From contig NC_092199.1 of NCBI RefSeq assembly GCF_043641665.1, forward strand, positions 17,378,070 through 17,442,069: a stretch of 64,000 nucleotides of DNA, read 5' to 3'. Source of the DNA: Enoplosus armatus. Its lineage: Eukaryota; Chordata; Actinopteri; Centrarchiformes; Enoplosidae. The position numbers and the translations under genes are program-made. The first letter of the stretch is position 1. Each line of letters starts with the position of its first letter. The notes beneath the pieces are model-generated. The model made no database searches. It was given only the letters and a program-made list of their open reading frames with translations, and was not told the DNA's origin. Of the stretch, positions 12,501 through 27,500 are shown in pieces.

Positions 12501-15500
12501 AGCTGTGTGGGGCAAGTATTTGACCCATACTTGTCTTCTCTTGCAGGTGACTTTCTGACAGAGTTCTTTAAGCTCTGCTGCAGGAAGGAGTCTACAGAGG
12601 AGGTTCTGGGAAAAGGATTGGCTGAAGAGGAGGGCAAAGGTTGCTGGCTGTACTGTTTTAACACTGGAGTGGATGGCATTGTTTCTCACAATGATGTCAC
12701 TAAGCCCACCATATTCTAAAGCATGGGGCCTACTGCCTCTTTCACTGGCGTTTGTGAAATGTTAACATAGAGCCTCCAATTACTTATCTCCACAACTCTA
12801 TGCTGATGTTCCCCTCAGAGATACAACATACAAATACATAATGTATGGGGATAGAATATGAAATGTCATTTTTTTCCCCCTGCAGAAAATAGTGACATCA
12901 GCTCTGCTTTATCCAAGCTGACAGAGCCAACGGCAACGGTGCCAATCTCCAAACTCTCTGTCTCCAATATGGTGCACAGTGCCCGAAAGCACATCCAACG
13001 CCACCGACGCATTGATGAGTCACCACTCATCACTGATATACTCAATTCTGTCCTTCTGGTAAGGGTTATTCATGCAGACTGTTGTATATGGGTATTGTTG
13101 TCACAGAGAACAAACATGAAAAAAAGTTACTTGTTAAAGGTCCCATATTCTGCTCATTTCAGCTCCATATTTTTATTCTGGGACTCCACTAGAGCAGCTT
13201 TGCATGATTCACAGTTCAAAAAATCCTAATGTATCTTGTCCTGGCCCTTTCTGCAGCCCCCCAGTTCCCCCTCTGTCTGAAACAAGCTGTTTTAGACAAA
13301 CTGAACAACCTCCAAAAACCTGAAGAGTAGTCCTGAGCAGAGCGCTCCAATAACTTAGACAGACTGAGCGGGTGGATGAGCGTCCCTGTACTTGGTGGGT
13401 GGTGCTGTGATTGGAGCAGATGACCTGCTGGGGGCGTGGCTGAGTGCAGTGACTGTATAGTTGTGACATCACAACCTTACGGAAGTCCTGACGGCTCGTT
13501 TAAAGGCATGTCTGAATACGGGCTGTGTGCATTTCTCCATGGACTGAGCATTTTGATCCTTTCACATTATTTATGCAGCACCTACAGCTGCTTTAGAATC
13601 AAACAAGACATGGAAACCTCACTTTCTACAATATGGGACCTTTAACAGAAGTAAACATAAGAAGTGCCATAAATCAGAAAAAAAAATTTGTGTTGCAAAA
13701 CTGCAAGCACAGCCTTTTCCAGTTCAGTACAGCAAACTTCATTCTGGACACTTCTGCAAAATGGCTTAAAAGTAGAATCTCAATATATACTCTGCCCTAG
13801 AAATAGAACCCATCCCCTTGACATAATTAGGCACCACCCCCACCGCAGATTCCCCACTGTGACAGAATCAGGCCAGGCCCTGAACCGAGCCAGATTCCAC
13901 CTTGTAACCGTCTGTGTAAGACCCTGCCTCTGTGACTGAATCAGATCCCACACACGCATCAGATTTGTCCCTGTGACAGCAGCTACCCGAGCACCAACCG
14001 CCTCCATCCTCTGTTAGAAACCCCTACCTCTGACTGAAGCAGGCTTCGACCCCAGCATGAGTGGTCACGACTTTCTTCCAAATAACAATTTTGCCTTTAA
14101 AAAATCAGTATCTTTTACTTACTTACTTAACTTCACATCACTTCCATCTGGCTCCAGCTACAGGACTTTAAAATTGTGGTGGAATCTCCTTGGCAGGAGT
14201 TTTGTCTGTCATAGCAAAAACACACTGAATGCTATTTATATATGCGTGTACGTTCTGACTTTTAGAGATAACTTACTTCAAGACTGTTGGAATTAGGGTT
14301 ATATATATTTACTTTTCAAATAGTGTGCTTGTATGTACATGGGATTTATGTAGGGGCATAAATGTATATGTTGATATATGACCATGTATTCATGGTATTT
14401 ACTGCATGCATCTGAATATTTTTCCTGTGGGACACGACCATGTGCAGGCTTTAAAACCAATTCCCCTCCTGTGACAATAAAGATATCCACCTTTACAAAG
14501 ACTTGATTTGGCTGGGTTAGACCAACATTCAATATGTATGATGGGCAAGAGATTTGCACACTGGTGGATTGGTTTTATGTAAATTTATGATTTAATTGCA
14601 CTTTTTCAAGTGTTTTTTTCCTGCATGTCTCAGTATCTCTTCCCAGATGCTGCTGTGGAGAAGTCATCAGAGAATAGCAAGAATAAAGCTGCACAGTCAA
14701 ACGCCAGTGCGAAGGCCGAGCAAGATAAGAACTCTGACTATGTATGTTTGCCCTTTTATCACTTACACACTGTGACAAGTTTGACTGGGGTGCCAGTAAG
14801 GTGGTGTCTAAGGTTTGGCATGTAACATATGCTTTCAAACACTGCAGAACCATTATACACTGCAAACATTGGAAAATAGCATTTCACAAATGGCAACAAC
14901 AGTAACATATTGTGCAAAGCCTTGGAAACGTGTGTGCACAAATTCCCCAAGTAACTTTGCAATGGACACTACTGAATCCTCAGTGTTTCTAGAAAAGTTG
15001 AAAGGAGGTCCCAGGAGTTAATACAGCCCCTAGTAATATGGTGTCAGGATGCCAATGTGCATTCACTTCTGAATTGAACTTTCCATAGACTGTTTAGCCA
15101 TCATTCTCCCTGCTTTCTACCCCTGTGTCCAGAACCTTTTTCTCCAGCTAAAGTCAGCACCCAGTGACAGTCTGACCTACAGGCTGGCGCTGTGTGTGTG
15201 CCTGGTCAACTACAACCACGGCGGGCTGCGCGCTGTCGCCCACCTCTGGCAGGAATTTGTCCTAGAGTTGCGCTACCGCTGGGAAAACAACTACCTCATC
15301 TGTGGGTGGGTATGACACACACCTGGGCTGCTCATTAGGCTTGTTTGGAAAGGGCTATAAGCAAGTACCATACATATGGTTTAATTTTGACACACCCGTC
15401 TCAAAGAACATAGCCACAACTGCCTTGTACCTTTATGGGATCTTCTTGACTCACTTCTCTGATGTAGATTTTATTTCACATTTCATCACAACCTATTTTG

Positions 15501-18500
15501 AGTATTCCTACACAGACTGATAAAATACAGAAGTGTAATACATCAAAGATACAAACCATATGCAAGGTAATTATTTTTGCAGCGCCGTACTAGTTGAAGC
15601 AGTTGATCTAGTTGCTCAATCTTTTAATATAGTCATGTTCGCTCATATCCATCTTGTCTATCTCCATATGCTTCCAAATCTACAGACTGGCTGGAGGACC
15701 TCCTGATCTTCGCTGTTGTCTTTTGCATCAGAAGCTCCAGGTAACCATTTATACAAAAGCACAGGTGGTATGCTCAAAGTAAATCAAGGTTTTAACAAAC
15801 TATGAAATGCTGTGTATATGAGCCCATTTTACATTATCGAGGAGACTCTTCTCATGTACGATCAATCTATGACAATGGTCACAGTAATAGTCAGACCAGC
15901 TGTCTCCCTGAATATTTTCAACTTTCATCCATGCCAACTTAATCAATGAATAAATGAATATCCAGCAAAACGCTTTAGATACATGCACGCACATGCTGTA
16001 GCAAATAGAAGTTAAATGAGAGTTTCAGTTTTATAAAATTCATAGGAGAATTCTCTATCTACTAAATGATGAAACTGATGAGGAAACGTATCCGTGGAGT
16101 CACTAGAGGGGAAACAGGGGCTCCCGATTTTCCCAATTTAAGGCTTCAACTGCCAAAATCAATAAAAAATCTTCTTCCTTTTATATAATTCAACTTTAAG
16201 CAGTGGCACCACTCCTGCTTGCTCTTTCCATAATTGTTGTGTCATGTCTGAATAAAGCTGTAAGGAACAAGCCATCACTTCACAGATATGATGAAGACAG
16301 CAATGTGAAGTATTCCATTTCTTGTTCTTACGTAGATGCTGAACTGCTGCATCGAGAGGAAGAGGGCCAGGGATGAAGCTCGCAGGGTGCTGGAGGAAAG
16401 CAAAGAGAGAGAGCGCAGGGTGTCTGGTGGCTGCCAGAATGGCCGCCCCGTGCCAGAGTTGATGACGGCAACAATGAGTGCGTCCGCCTCAACAAGGGAG
16501 GTGTCTCCGGGTAAATCCTGGGACTCGTGGAGCGACAGTGAGGATGAGTTCTTTGAGTGCCTGAGTGACCAGGGGGAGATAGAGGCTCCACATACTGAAG
16601 GAGAAAAGGATGGCAGGAAAAGTAAAGCAGAGGGAAGGCTGCACCCCTATAACAACATGACTCTACTTAACTCTACAGAGTCTCTCTACGTTCCTGTCAC
16701 ACAGGTCAGGATCTCTCTGTATCCATCTCTTTCACTCACTATATATAGACATGTATATACGTATATGTATATTTGTTATCATATTACCATTTATTCTAAA
16801 TATAGCATATATTAAGAGAAAAATTATACATACATAGAATGAATAAATATAACATTAGGATTATAACGTTAGTTGGTAGTGTTTGAAAAGCCAGATTGCC
16901 AAATGCTAAAGTGCAAATGCAAAATAAAATTTGAATTAGCTTTTTCAATTTCCTTTTTCTTTTTAAGTTTAATTATGGCCTGATAATTCCTAGTAGTGTT
17001 GTGAAATAATAATCTTTTAAATTTCATCTGTTTTAATTTTCTGGAATTTTAATAATGACCAAAAATATCCTCCATATGTTAGATTAGATTTCATTTTTTT
17101 AACTGTAATCATTCACAGTTTGAAATTTTGAGCTTTAAAACCAGCGCTGCATGCTTGAACCATAAATGAACAAAAACTCCTGTGCAAATGACTGAGTCAA
17201 CTCTAAAATGACAATAGTGAATGGAAGTACATTGACTGCTGGGTGTGCACTGGATTTTCAGGAACCCGCTCCCATGACAGAGGATCTGTTAGATGAGCAG
17301 TCAGAAGTACTGGCCAAGCTGGGCACTTCAGCTGAAGGTACCCACCTCCGTGCCCGGATGCAGAGTGCCTGTCTGCTCTCTGATATGGAGTCCTTTAAGG
17401 TGAGCAGGCAGACATACACACATTCAATCTATACATGGGCTGTATTTATTGTGATGGAAATCTGTAAGCTGGTTACTTGTTATTGAAGAAGGTTTCAGGA
17501 GACTTGGATGTCTTGCGCAGAAGCATTTATTGAAGCTCGGCTGAGGAGAATAGAGAAAAGCAGTGCAAGTGAACACAATGTAATGCCACCCAATTCTAAA
17601 GGTTACTTCCTAGCGAGGAGACATACAAGATGTGTGAAGATTCGATTGTATTCTAAACAAGGAACTATGCTTACCCTAAGTTAACATAAGTTACGTTGTA
17701 TGTCACATTCAGTGCATATCTCAGAGGAAAAGAGGACACAGCCTATCAATGTGGAGTCTTGGCCCATGGGCCATATTACCCTCAACCTTGGTCTACTAGG
17801 CGAAAGAGGAAGCCTTGCCTTCACCCTGACCAGCCATCCTTGGAGACAGAGAGTTCCACGATTGCTCTGAAAGAGACAATAGGCAATGACCTACTGCTTT
17901 TAAGTTTACAAATGGCCTGAAATAGACCTGGGGACCACTGTCCTTTTAGCCTAAAGAAGGAAAATTCCTTCACAGGGTTCAGAGGCTTCTCTGAGAAACA
18001 CTCTGAAGTGGTCAGAGATCTCTTAAGACGTTGTGATGTGGCAAAGGATCTATGGGCTATCTATAAGCCTAAAATCCCACTTCCAATTGACGAGAAATGG
18101 AACAAAAAGACCTAAACCGACTAACTAACACTATCCAGACAGAACAAAAGGAAAAACTCTAAATGGCAAAAGAGGAAAAACCCATATTGCCCCATAGGTG
18201 ATATAATGATTATACACTGCTCAAAAAAAGGGAACACTTAAATCACACATAGGGTCTCAATGAACAAAATACATATTCTAGTTCAAAATCTTTACTGTAC
18301 ATTGTGTAATTCATTTTATTATGACTTAATTAAATTAAATTAAATGACGCAACAACGGTCAATGGAAACCAAAATCACCAATTTATTGAGGGCTGGATTC
18401 AAAATCACACCCAAAATCAAAGTAAAACATTGAAATCAACTGCGTGATCCAACTTGCATGAATTTCATCACGGCAACTCATATTGTGACTCAGTAGTGTG

Positions 18501-21500
18501 GATGGCTCCCACGTGCACGTTATGTACTGATACATAATGTCCCAGAGGTTCTCGATTGGATTAAGGTCTGGGGAACGTGAGGGCCAGACAATGGCATCAG
18601 TGCCTTCATCATCCTGGAACTGCCTACACACTCTGACCACATGAGGCTGGGCATTGTCCTGCACAAGGAGGAACCCAGGGCCCACTGCACCAGCGTAAGG
18701 TCAGACAATGGCTCTGAGGATTTCATCCCAGTACCTAACAGCAGTCACGGTCCCGTTGGCTAGCACGTGGAGGTCTGTGCGACCCTCCAAGGATATGCCT
18801 CCCAGACCATCACTGACCCACCGCCAAACCGGTCATGCTGGATGATGTTGCAGGCAGCATGACGTTCACCACGGCGTCTCCAGACTCTTTCCCGTCTGTC
18901 ACATGTGCTCAGTGTGAACCTGCTCTTATCTGTGAAGAGAACGGGGCACCAATGGCGGACCTGACAAGTCTGGTGTTCTCTGGCAAATGCCAATCAAGCT
19001 GCACAGTGCTGGGCTGTGAGCACAGGGCCCACTAGAGGACATCGGGCCCTCATGCCACCCTCATGGAGTCTGTTTCTGACAGTTTGGTCAGAAACATGCA
19101 CACCAGTAGCCCGCTGGAGGTCATTTTGTAGGGCTCTGGCAGTGTTCCTCCTGTTCCTCCTCGCACAAAGGAGCAGATACCGGTCCTGCTGCTGGGTTGA
19201 TGCCCTTCTACTACCCTGTCCAGCTCTCCTTGTGTAACAGCCCATCTCCTGGTATCTCCTCCATGCTCTTGAGACTGTGCTGGGAGACACAGCAAACCTC
19301 CTTGCGACGGCACGTACAGATCTCCCATCTTGGAGGAGCTGGACTACCTGTGCCACCTGAATGGGCTGCAGGTACTGCCTCATGCTACCAATAGTGACAA
19401 GGACACTAGCAAAACGCAAAACTAGAGAGGAATCAGTCAGGAAGGATAAGGAGAGAGCAATTGTCTGTGGCCACCACCTGCAAAACCATTCCCTTTTTGC
19501 GTGTTGTCTTGCTGTTGCCTCTCCAGTGCATTTGCACCAAAACAGGTGAAATTGATTCACAATCGCTTATTACTTTAGCCCTGAAGTTTAATTGACTTGG
19601 TGATACACTGTCATGATTAAGTGTTCCCCTACTTTTTGAGCAGTGTACTTTATTATAACCAACAAGTAAAAACAACCTGTTAAGCATTTATGATATGATG
19701 GTCCAAGCAATGGACTTCATCACATTCCTAAGTAGCAGAATAGCATTCTATAGTTGGATACAAATGGTTTAGTTAAGGGTATTAATACTCTCATCATAGC
19801 ACAATACATAACTCGATTACTGTCGCTCAGAACACGTTACGGTAATGTGTAAGAAGAGATGTAACTTTAGATTCCTTAAATGTCCATTGGTGTAGATCTT
19901 ACAACTGAGCACTGTTTACAACATTCTCAAGTAGTACATTCAAACACATTAGTTATCAATGATTTTACTTTTTGAGCTTTATTGCATACCTTCATTCAAA
20001 TAAATCGAAATAGAAAATGACTCAAATTCAAACAAATCAGTGTCAACAAATGATGATTACTGAATATCTGATATTTGTGTCAACTACTTCTCCCTTGGCT
20101 CCCAATTCATTTACAAAAGTAACCAAGGATCAAATATTCTCTTTTAGATTGCTTTTAGTAACTAATAACCTTCACTTTGGAATCTGAATCATCCTCTGAA
20201 TAACTCTATATTACAGGAGGACAGGAAATTAGTGTTTGATTCTGATTAGGGGAAATCCCAATAGTTTCTGGGTTTGAGGTTTCCTTAACCATAATGTTAG
20301 AGCGAGTAGGTGTGCTGAAATAATTGTCTCTGGGTTCTGATGAAAACACCTATGGTGCGTGCATAAGCGCATACATGTGCGGTACACGTAAGGGTCCCTG
20401 TTTGGGGGTTTGAAAATATGGTCATCCTACCCCTAATCCACCGAGTTAGATGTGAAAATATTCTGGGTCTAACGTTCCACACTGTTTTCCCCTGCTGCCT
20501 CTCTCTGCCATTGCTGGTCTCTTTATGCTTCTGGGTTAGCTACTGGGTTAGCTCACTGAAAGAGATTACATGCTGCATGCCGCATGGATGTGGTGTTGGT
20601 TGCTTCGTAACGTTAGCTGATTAAGTGGTTTGCAAACGGCCAGGTAGCCAGTTTACCAGCCAGATCAGCCCCGGGAATCTGGATGAATTAGCTGACATTA
20701 CCCACTCAATACAGTATTTTGCCACGTTAGCTAGCTAGCAATTTGTCCGCTTTAGCAAGTAAGCTACGTGGACTTTGTGTTTTGGTGGGTGCCGGTCGTT
20801 TGTTGTTGTTAGTGGACTCCATTTTGAAGCTAACGTTAGCTAGTGTTGCACACTGTTTGCGCTGTAGGGGAGCTGAAAATGGGGCTGGAGAGAGGCTCAA
20901 GCACTCTCTAGCGTGCACAACACCACATCCTTTGGGTTTTCCCGGAAAATTCGTCCCGAGTCCTTTACATAGAAATCAGTCCACAGGCTGTTATAGGCAA
21001 CCGTGAAAGTCGGGGAGGGTCTAATTTAACAAGTGACGTTACAACCCGTTGACACATTGGCAATAAAAAATCATATAAATTATTAGATATAGTAACTTTA
21101 AACTAGTACGGGATGCTTCATGGATATAAAGTCCTGCATTAGAAATGCATCCAAACCATCAAAATGAATGGCCCTATCTAAATACTAGGCTACCGTTTGG
21201 TAACAGCTATCAAAATAAAACATGCAATAACGTATGATGAAAATGTTTGCAGTGGCAATACAGCTGAAATTCCTAATCAGGTCTCAGAATCAGATTTTTT
21301 CTTGTAATGATGATGTACGAAGGTCATAATTACAAGATAAGGTCTCCATTTTCTTTTCTTTGGTGAATGCACTGCGCTTCCGTAACGTTGATCCCATGGT
21401 GATAGACCCGTATGTATATCAGATCAGTTACACTTGAACACAGACTGAAATAAAACAGTTTTCCTGTCTCTCCACAGGCAGCCAACCCAGGCTGTGTCCT

Positions 21501-24500
21501 GGAGGACTTTGTGCGCTGGTACTCGCCTAGGGATTACGTGGAGGAGGAGGTGATCGACGAGAGGGGTAACACAGTGGCGAAAGGCGAGCTTAGTGCCAGG
21601 ATGAAGATCCCAGGCAACATGTGGGTGGAGGCTTGGGAGACAGCCAGGGTTACACCTGCACGCCGCCAGAGAAGACTTTTTGATGACACTAAGGAGGCCG
21701 AAAAGGTAATTTTCAGTAGAGCTAAATTTAGTGCCCTGTACCATGTATTTTGCTAAGAGGCATGTTATGTTAGCCTGTGCAGACATAACAGATATAACTG
21801 AGAGAGAGCAGTAAGAAGCAAACAGAAGGCAGATGAATGGGGCAAGCTAAACCTGGGTTTTTGACTGTCTTTTCAGGTTCTGCACTATTTGGCAGTGCTG
21901 AAACCTGCAGACCTGACCCGCCATCTCATGCCCTGCATACTCCATGCTGCTATTCTGAAGTTGAAGGAGGAAGGTGAGTCCAGATTGTTTTGTCTAAAAT
22001 GTATTGTGACATCAAACAGTAAAACATATTCTTTCTGTCATGTCACACTGTATTCTTGGGAAAGGTGTTCTTAATGCTCATGCCTTTTCCATCTTTAAAG
22101 CAAAATCACCCACAATTAGAGTTTGAGGCCCAATTGTTAGCTTTCTCTGTGGCCTTTTGCTTTCAGAATTACTCTCTGGGGTGCGCTCGTGAGTAGGCAT
22201 TGGCGTAGGCTGTGTTTTTGACATGCTCTGCTGAAACTCAGTTTAAAAGTTATGTTACGGCGCTCTACACCCGCAAAAGGCTACGAAACACTGTTCTAAG
22301 TTTGTTATTTTGACCTTTCATTAGTTTAGTTTTAGAATTGCTGCGCCAATGGCCATCAATTTGCAAAAGTGCAAATTCACTGGAGGAACTTCCACTGCTG
22401 GGCCCAAAGCCATGAGCAAGAGTGCCTAATCTACAGGAAGCAGTAGTGACTCCCCCCTTCCAGATGACCAAATGGAGGCAGCAGACCTGAAAGCCAAAAT
22501 GCTCACCTCGTTGAAGAAAGAAATCACTGTGCTGTTTAGGTTTGAAGCTAAAGACTGTGCTGACCTAGGAATTTGAGGCTGTGAAATCCGAACTGCACGC
22601 AGTAAAAACAGAGGTGGCAAATAATACTGCTACAATTCACTCCGATGTGGAAATGATGAAAACAACTATATCAGATGACGTGGATTCATTGCAGACTAAG
22701 GTAGGCAAGTTTGAGACGGAGGTAACCTGTCTACAGGAAAAATGCCTTGACATGGAGGGAAGGATGAGGTGTTCCAACATCTGAATACTGAATGAGACCC
22801 CTGGCTCAAGCACTCCAGCAGCAATCTCCATACTGAAAGAAGTTTTGAAGATGGACAAAGATGTTCTGATTAAAACAACAGGGTTAGGGGTCTCCAGGCA
22901 AGGAGACCAGATGTAAGTACGCCCTGTGTCATTGTGGCGAAAATACATTATCATCAAGCCTGTGTCGAACTCCTTCTGCTATGCCAGAGAGTCCGGTCCT
23001 CTCCAGTTTAAAGGAAGCGGCATCTCCATATTCCCAGATTAGGGAAAATGTACACGTTTTTCCTTGTAAGGATAACTGCTTCTTCTGACTCGAAAGGATG
23101 TGGAGGATGCAATCTTTGACGTCTCCATATAGCACTCGAATTATGAACGGGTTTTGGTGCCAGTGAGCAATAAACATGAAATGTCCTCGAGATCCAATAT
23201 CTATAGTCGCACAGAACTGCCGCGGGTTGCTCCCTTCTTTGCCTTCCTAAATTTCAACTATGCAGATGTTGTCTTGTTGAGAACTAACGTAGTATCCATC
23301 TTCGTACTTAACGTCTAGCTTCGCTAGGTGCCTCTTTGCTAGCTTCGCCACTCCCCAGGCTTTTGGGCTTATCATGATTAAATGGTCTCACTCATAAAGC
23401 ACTTTATACATTCACCCATTCATTCACACAGCGATGGCAACCAAGCTGCCATACAAGGTGCTGGTCTCCATCTGGAGCAAGTTCGGGTTCAGTGTCTTGC
23501 TCAAGGACACTCAACATGATGGGGGGTGCCGGGGATCAAACCCCCAACCTGCTCTACCTCCCGTGCGATAGTGTGCGTCACCATGCTGCCCGATTAGCCA
23601 TTATTAAAGGATGGATTACCGTGCATAAACATTCTCCTTTCGCCTAAATTATTTCATCGAAGTTGACACAATGCTATATAAATAATATATAAATAAGTTT
23701 GAGTGTATCACATGCTAAAATAACTATAAATATGAAAGTTGTCTGCAGAGCTCAGGACTTCTCAGCCTCACAAGTCGAACCTTTCTGAAGCATATCCTCA
23801 TTATGCACATGGAAGGTAAACCAAAGGTATCTTGTCTAAAAGTATTAACCTAGTATGTCATAAGTTTAAGTAGAAGTAAAAACACCTGGTATACAATATC
23901 ATTTAATGAAGGCTGTCATCCCTGAAGAACAACTAAATTACTTTAATTTAGGGAAGGAATAGAGTGTGTGGGACACCAGGAGTGTGGGAGTTAAATTATA
24001 TAGTAAAGTTTATTCTGATGAAGCAATATTGGGTGTGGGTGTGACATAACACATGGAGGCCACATTGAGATCATTCCGTATTATCCCTACTTTAATCTAT
24101 CACCTGCTTACTATTACTCTTACAACCTTTGTTTCTTTTCTTTCTCCTTCTCTCCTCTTGACCCCCTCCCTAACAGAGGCAGTAGAAGACATTCCATCAG
24201 TCAAAAAAAACATTCAGCAAGCTACATGTCAAGCCAGCAAGCTGCTTCACCCCCCCAACCATGACTACAAGAAGTTAGAGGTCAGTGACTGGAAATGAAC
24301 ACAAGCTTCTTACTAGGATGAGACGCGTTGTGTTCAGTTATTCCATTGTACTCTGTGTTGGCACAACTGCTCTGAAATTGATTGTCCTTCAGGACCAAGC
24401 AGCAATTACTGCCGGATGCTGAAGCCAATGTGGAAGTACCTTAAAGTGCTGGCTCCAACTGACTCCCATTCACTCATTCACTCCTATTCAGGGGGCTCAG

Positions 24501-27500
24501 TCATATAGCTGTCATGTAGCTGTCATATGCCGTCGAGTACACCGGCAAGAGGATGAGGTGGTGCAGGCTGGGCTCTGGGCTTAGGGGCACTGGGTGCTAC
24601 CCCTCTGTAGGCTCCCCAGGAAGTTAGCCAACCAGAAGAAAGTGGGCTTTTAGGGAAGGGGGTGTTAAAGAGACAGGAGCTAAAACAGCCTGTTTCAGAC
24701 AGAGGGTGAACTGAGGGGCTGCATGAAGGGCCAGGAGAAGATAAATAAGGATTTGTTTTAACTCTGAATCATGCAAAGTTACTCTGGTGGAGTCCCAGAA
24801 TAAAGATATAGAGCAGGAAATAAGTCCTCTCTAAGGTAATGTTAGCAGGATTTTGGGACATAACTCCCCAAAAGCCTGAGATGTGGTCAGTAGATCAGAA
24901 GAAAATGTGCCTCATTCATGATTTTCTTCTTATTTTATAAGAAGAAATTTTATAAGTGGGTTTATAAAAACAGATTAAGTGAAAAATAAAACTGTACATA
25001 TGATTCATTAAAATGACATTGGGACATTGCAACCCCCCTACTTTTTTTTTGCCCATTACATTTTCATTCCCTATAATTGCGAATATAAAAAGGGCCATTC
25101 GCCCTCCAATTTAAAAACAGAAATTGGCACTTCAACATCATAGTCATTGTGTAACCTCAAATCCAACATGCTCAAGTACAGAATGAACAAAAACTAAAAT
25201 AATCCTGATACATACTGACTGCACTCTACCTGTTACTGTGTTGGAGTCAGAGCATATGTCATGTGAAGTTCCTCCAGCTCCTGCTCTGACAGCATTGATG
25301 TGTGATCTATTTTTATCCTAGGATTTCATTAACCAGTTGATGGCCATGGAGATGGTCATAACCCGAGCACGCTCGCTCCAGGCCAAGTTTGCCATTTGTG
25401 AGGGTGAGAAGGGAGAGGACACAGAAGAGCTAGAGAAGTAAGTTCCACACGGTTTTATTTGAGCAGCATTTCAGTCAGAGACGCGTCAAGGAACTTACCA
25501 TTACTATTTATTTATTTATTTATATTTTGCAATTATTTATTTATTTATAACAGTTGAGAACATTTCACGGCACCAGTACAACTGGATTTATATTTGATGT
25601 CTTTCTCCAGGTTTGTGAGCTCCCTGCTGGAAGAACCAGAGGTGGTGGTGATCGGAGCTGGCCAGGGGCCGGCTGGCAGCATAATCCACAGGCTGTTTGT
25701 CAACGCTCAGAGGGTGAGCAATCTCAATCTCACTCTTCTGCCCCCTTTGACTCTGTTCACCAGTAGGCTAGTCCATCTTAACATGTGAAAAGACCAGGTA
25801 CGGTATGTTTTTCATATAGGCAGGTTTCATTTCAAGTTTGGAAATGGAAGCAAAATTGGACACTAGTGACACAAAAAGGTTGCTTCAACTGATTATTATC
25901 TGCTATCTATCTGCTTTGTGAATGTCTGTCTGCCAGTGGTTTGGTGGCATCACACTGCTAACAGCTGCAGAGACAGAGATTTGCTTTTGAATTGTAGGAC
26001 TGAGACTTGCTCAGGCCTCACCTAGCACACCAGAAGACAGTCAATCTGGTGTCTTGCAGCCAACTTGGAAGCACAAATTCATTTCTCATTACATGGTACA
26101 TGCAGCAATGATGTTGCAAATCCTCTATGGGCTGTGGAGCACATCTCAATGGAGAACGTTGAATCTTCCAATTCTTTCCACTGTCTATTTTCCTTTTCAG
26201 CGACACCTCCTGTTAATTTATGTGCCCTCACAGATGTGAGAAATAATTTCAGCTAGTTAACAAATATTAAATCCCAACTATAATTTGAAATAAATCGATA
26301 CAGTTCAAGAACCTAATATTTGATCTCACCAGTAATTTGTTGGCAGCCGTAGCCACGCGAGCGGATTACCGCAGAGATGGTTGTTGTTTCTGCACAGAAT
26401 GCTTTCTCATATCGATATTTTAATAGTCACATTATCATCAAGAGTTCCCAAAACACCTCTTACATATTGTTTCTGCCTGCGTGCCATCTCCTGCATCATC
26501 CCCCTAACAGGTTAGGACAACTCTGGAGTGCCTCTAAATATCAGAAGAGATGGAGTTGCAGTATTTGCTCCATCTGAGAGTCCTGTAGATTAATACAATC
26601 ACAGAGGCTTAAGTCATTTCTTCTTTAAGGCTGTAGTGGAGAGAACATTAGGATGTCTCAAGGGGAGATGAAGATGCTTGTTGAAGATTTGCACATTGAC
26701 ACAATCACCATACTATTGTTGCATCCCATACACCTGCCCGACCCAATCGCGAGCACGCCAGCAGTCAATCTCAGCTGTCAATCATGACGTTTCACCCCCT
26801 ATTTATAGCATCAAATAACTAATTAAAACCAAACTTATCAGAAAAATGAACACTTGAACAAACATCAGCTGATAAGAACTACCTGAAATGACAGAAACCA
26901 TCTTTGGGAGAAATGTATTTTACGTGTACTTAGATTTTTTAGTTTGGCCCATCTGCTAACATGGAGGGGGCGGGGTTTATGACCTATACTGCAGCCAGCC
27001 ACCAGGGGGCGATCGAGACGTTTTAGCGGCAGTTTTTGGGGAGCTGTCATGTCATCCATCTTTATATACAGCCTATGATGTAAACGCCGATACTGTAGGA
27101 CAAGCTGTATATGAGGCAATTGTTTATTAACTTGGAATTCAAAGACTAAACAAGTATGCAGGTAATTTGACAGAAATATTAATTCAAGGTTACTATCTTT
27201 TTCCTGAGCTTATATCACAGTTTAATATGTTGAATTTAGAGCCATATTCTGGGAAAATCACTACTAGATGGACTCATATTTGGCATAACAGATTACTCTA
27301 CCTGCAGCTTTGAACGAATTACCATTTCATTTCAGTAAGTAAAGGTGTAGAAACTGTCGTTTGGTTTACATTTGAAGTTACACTGTTGAAATAGATTATC
27401 TACAATGCTTTGAGGACAAAGTAGGGCATTTATTTTGTTCACCTTGGCCTGATTCTCATTCTGCTTATCGATTTTGTTCTGATTCTTGGCATGGCATATT

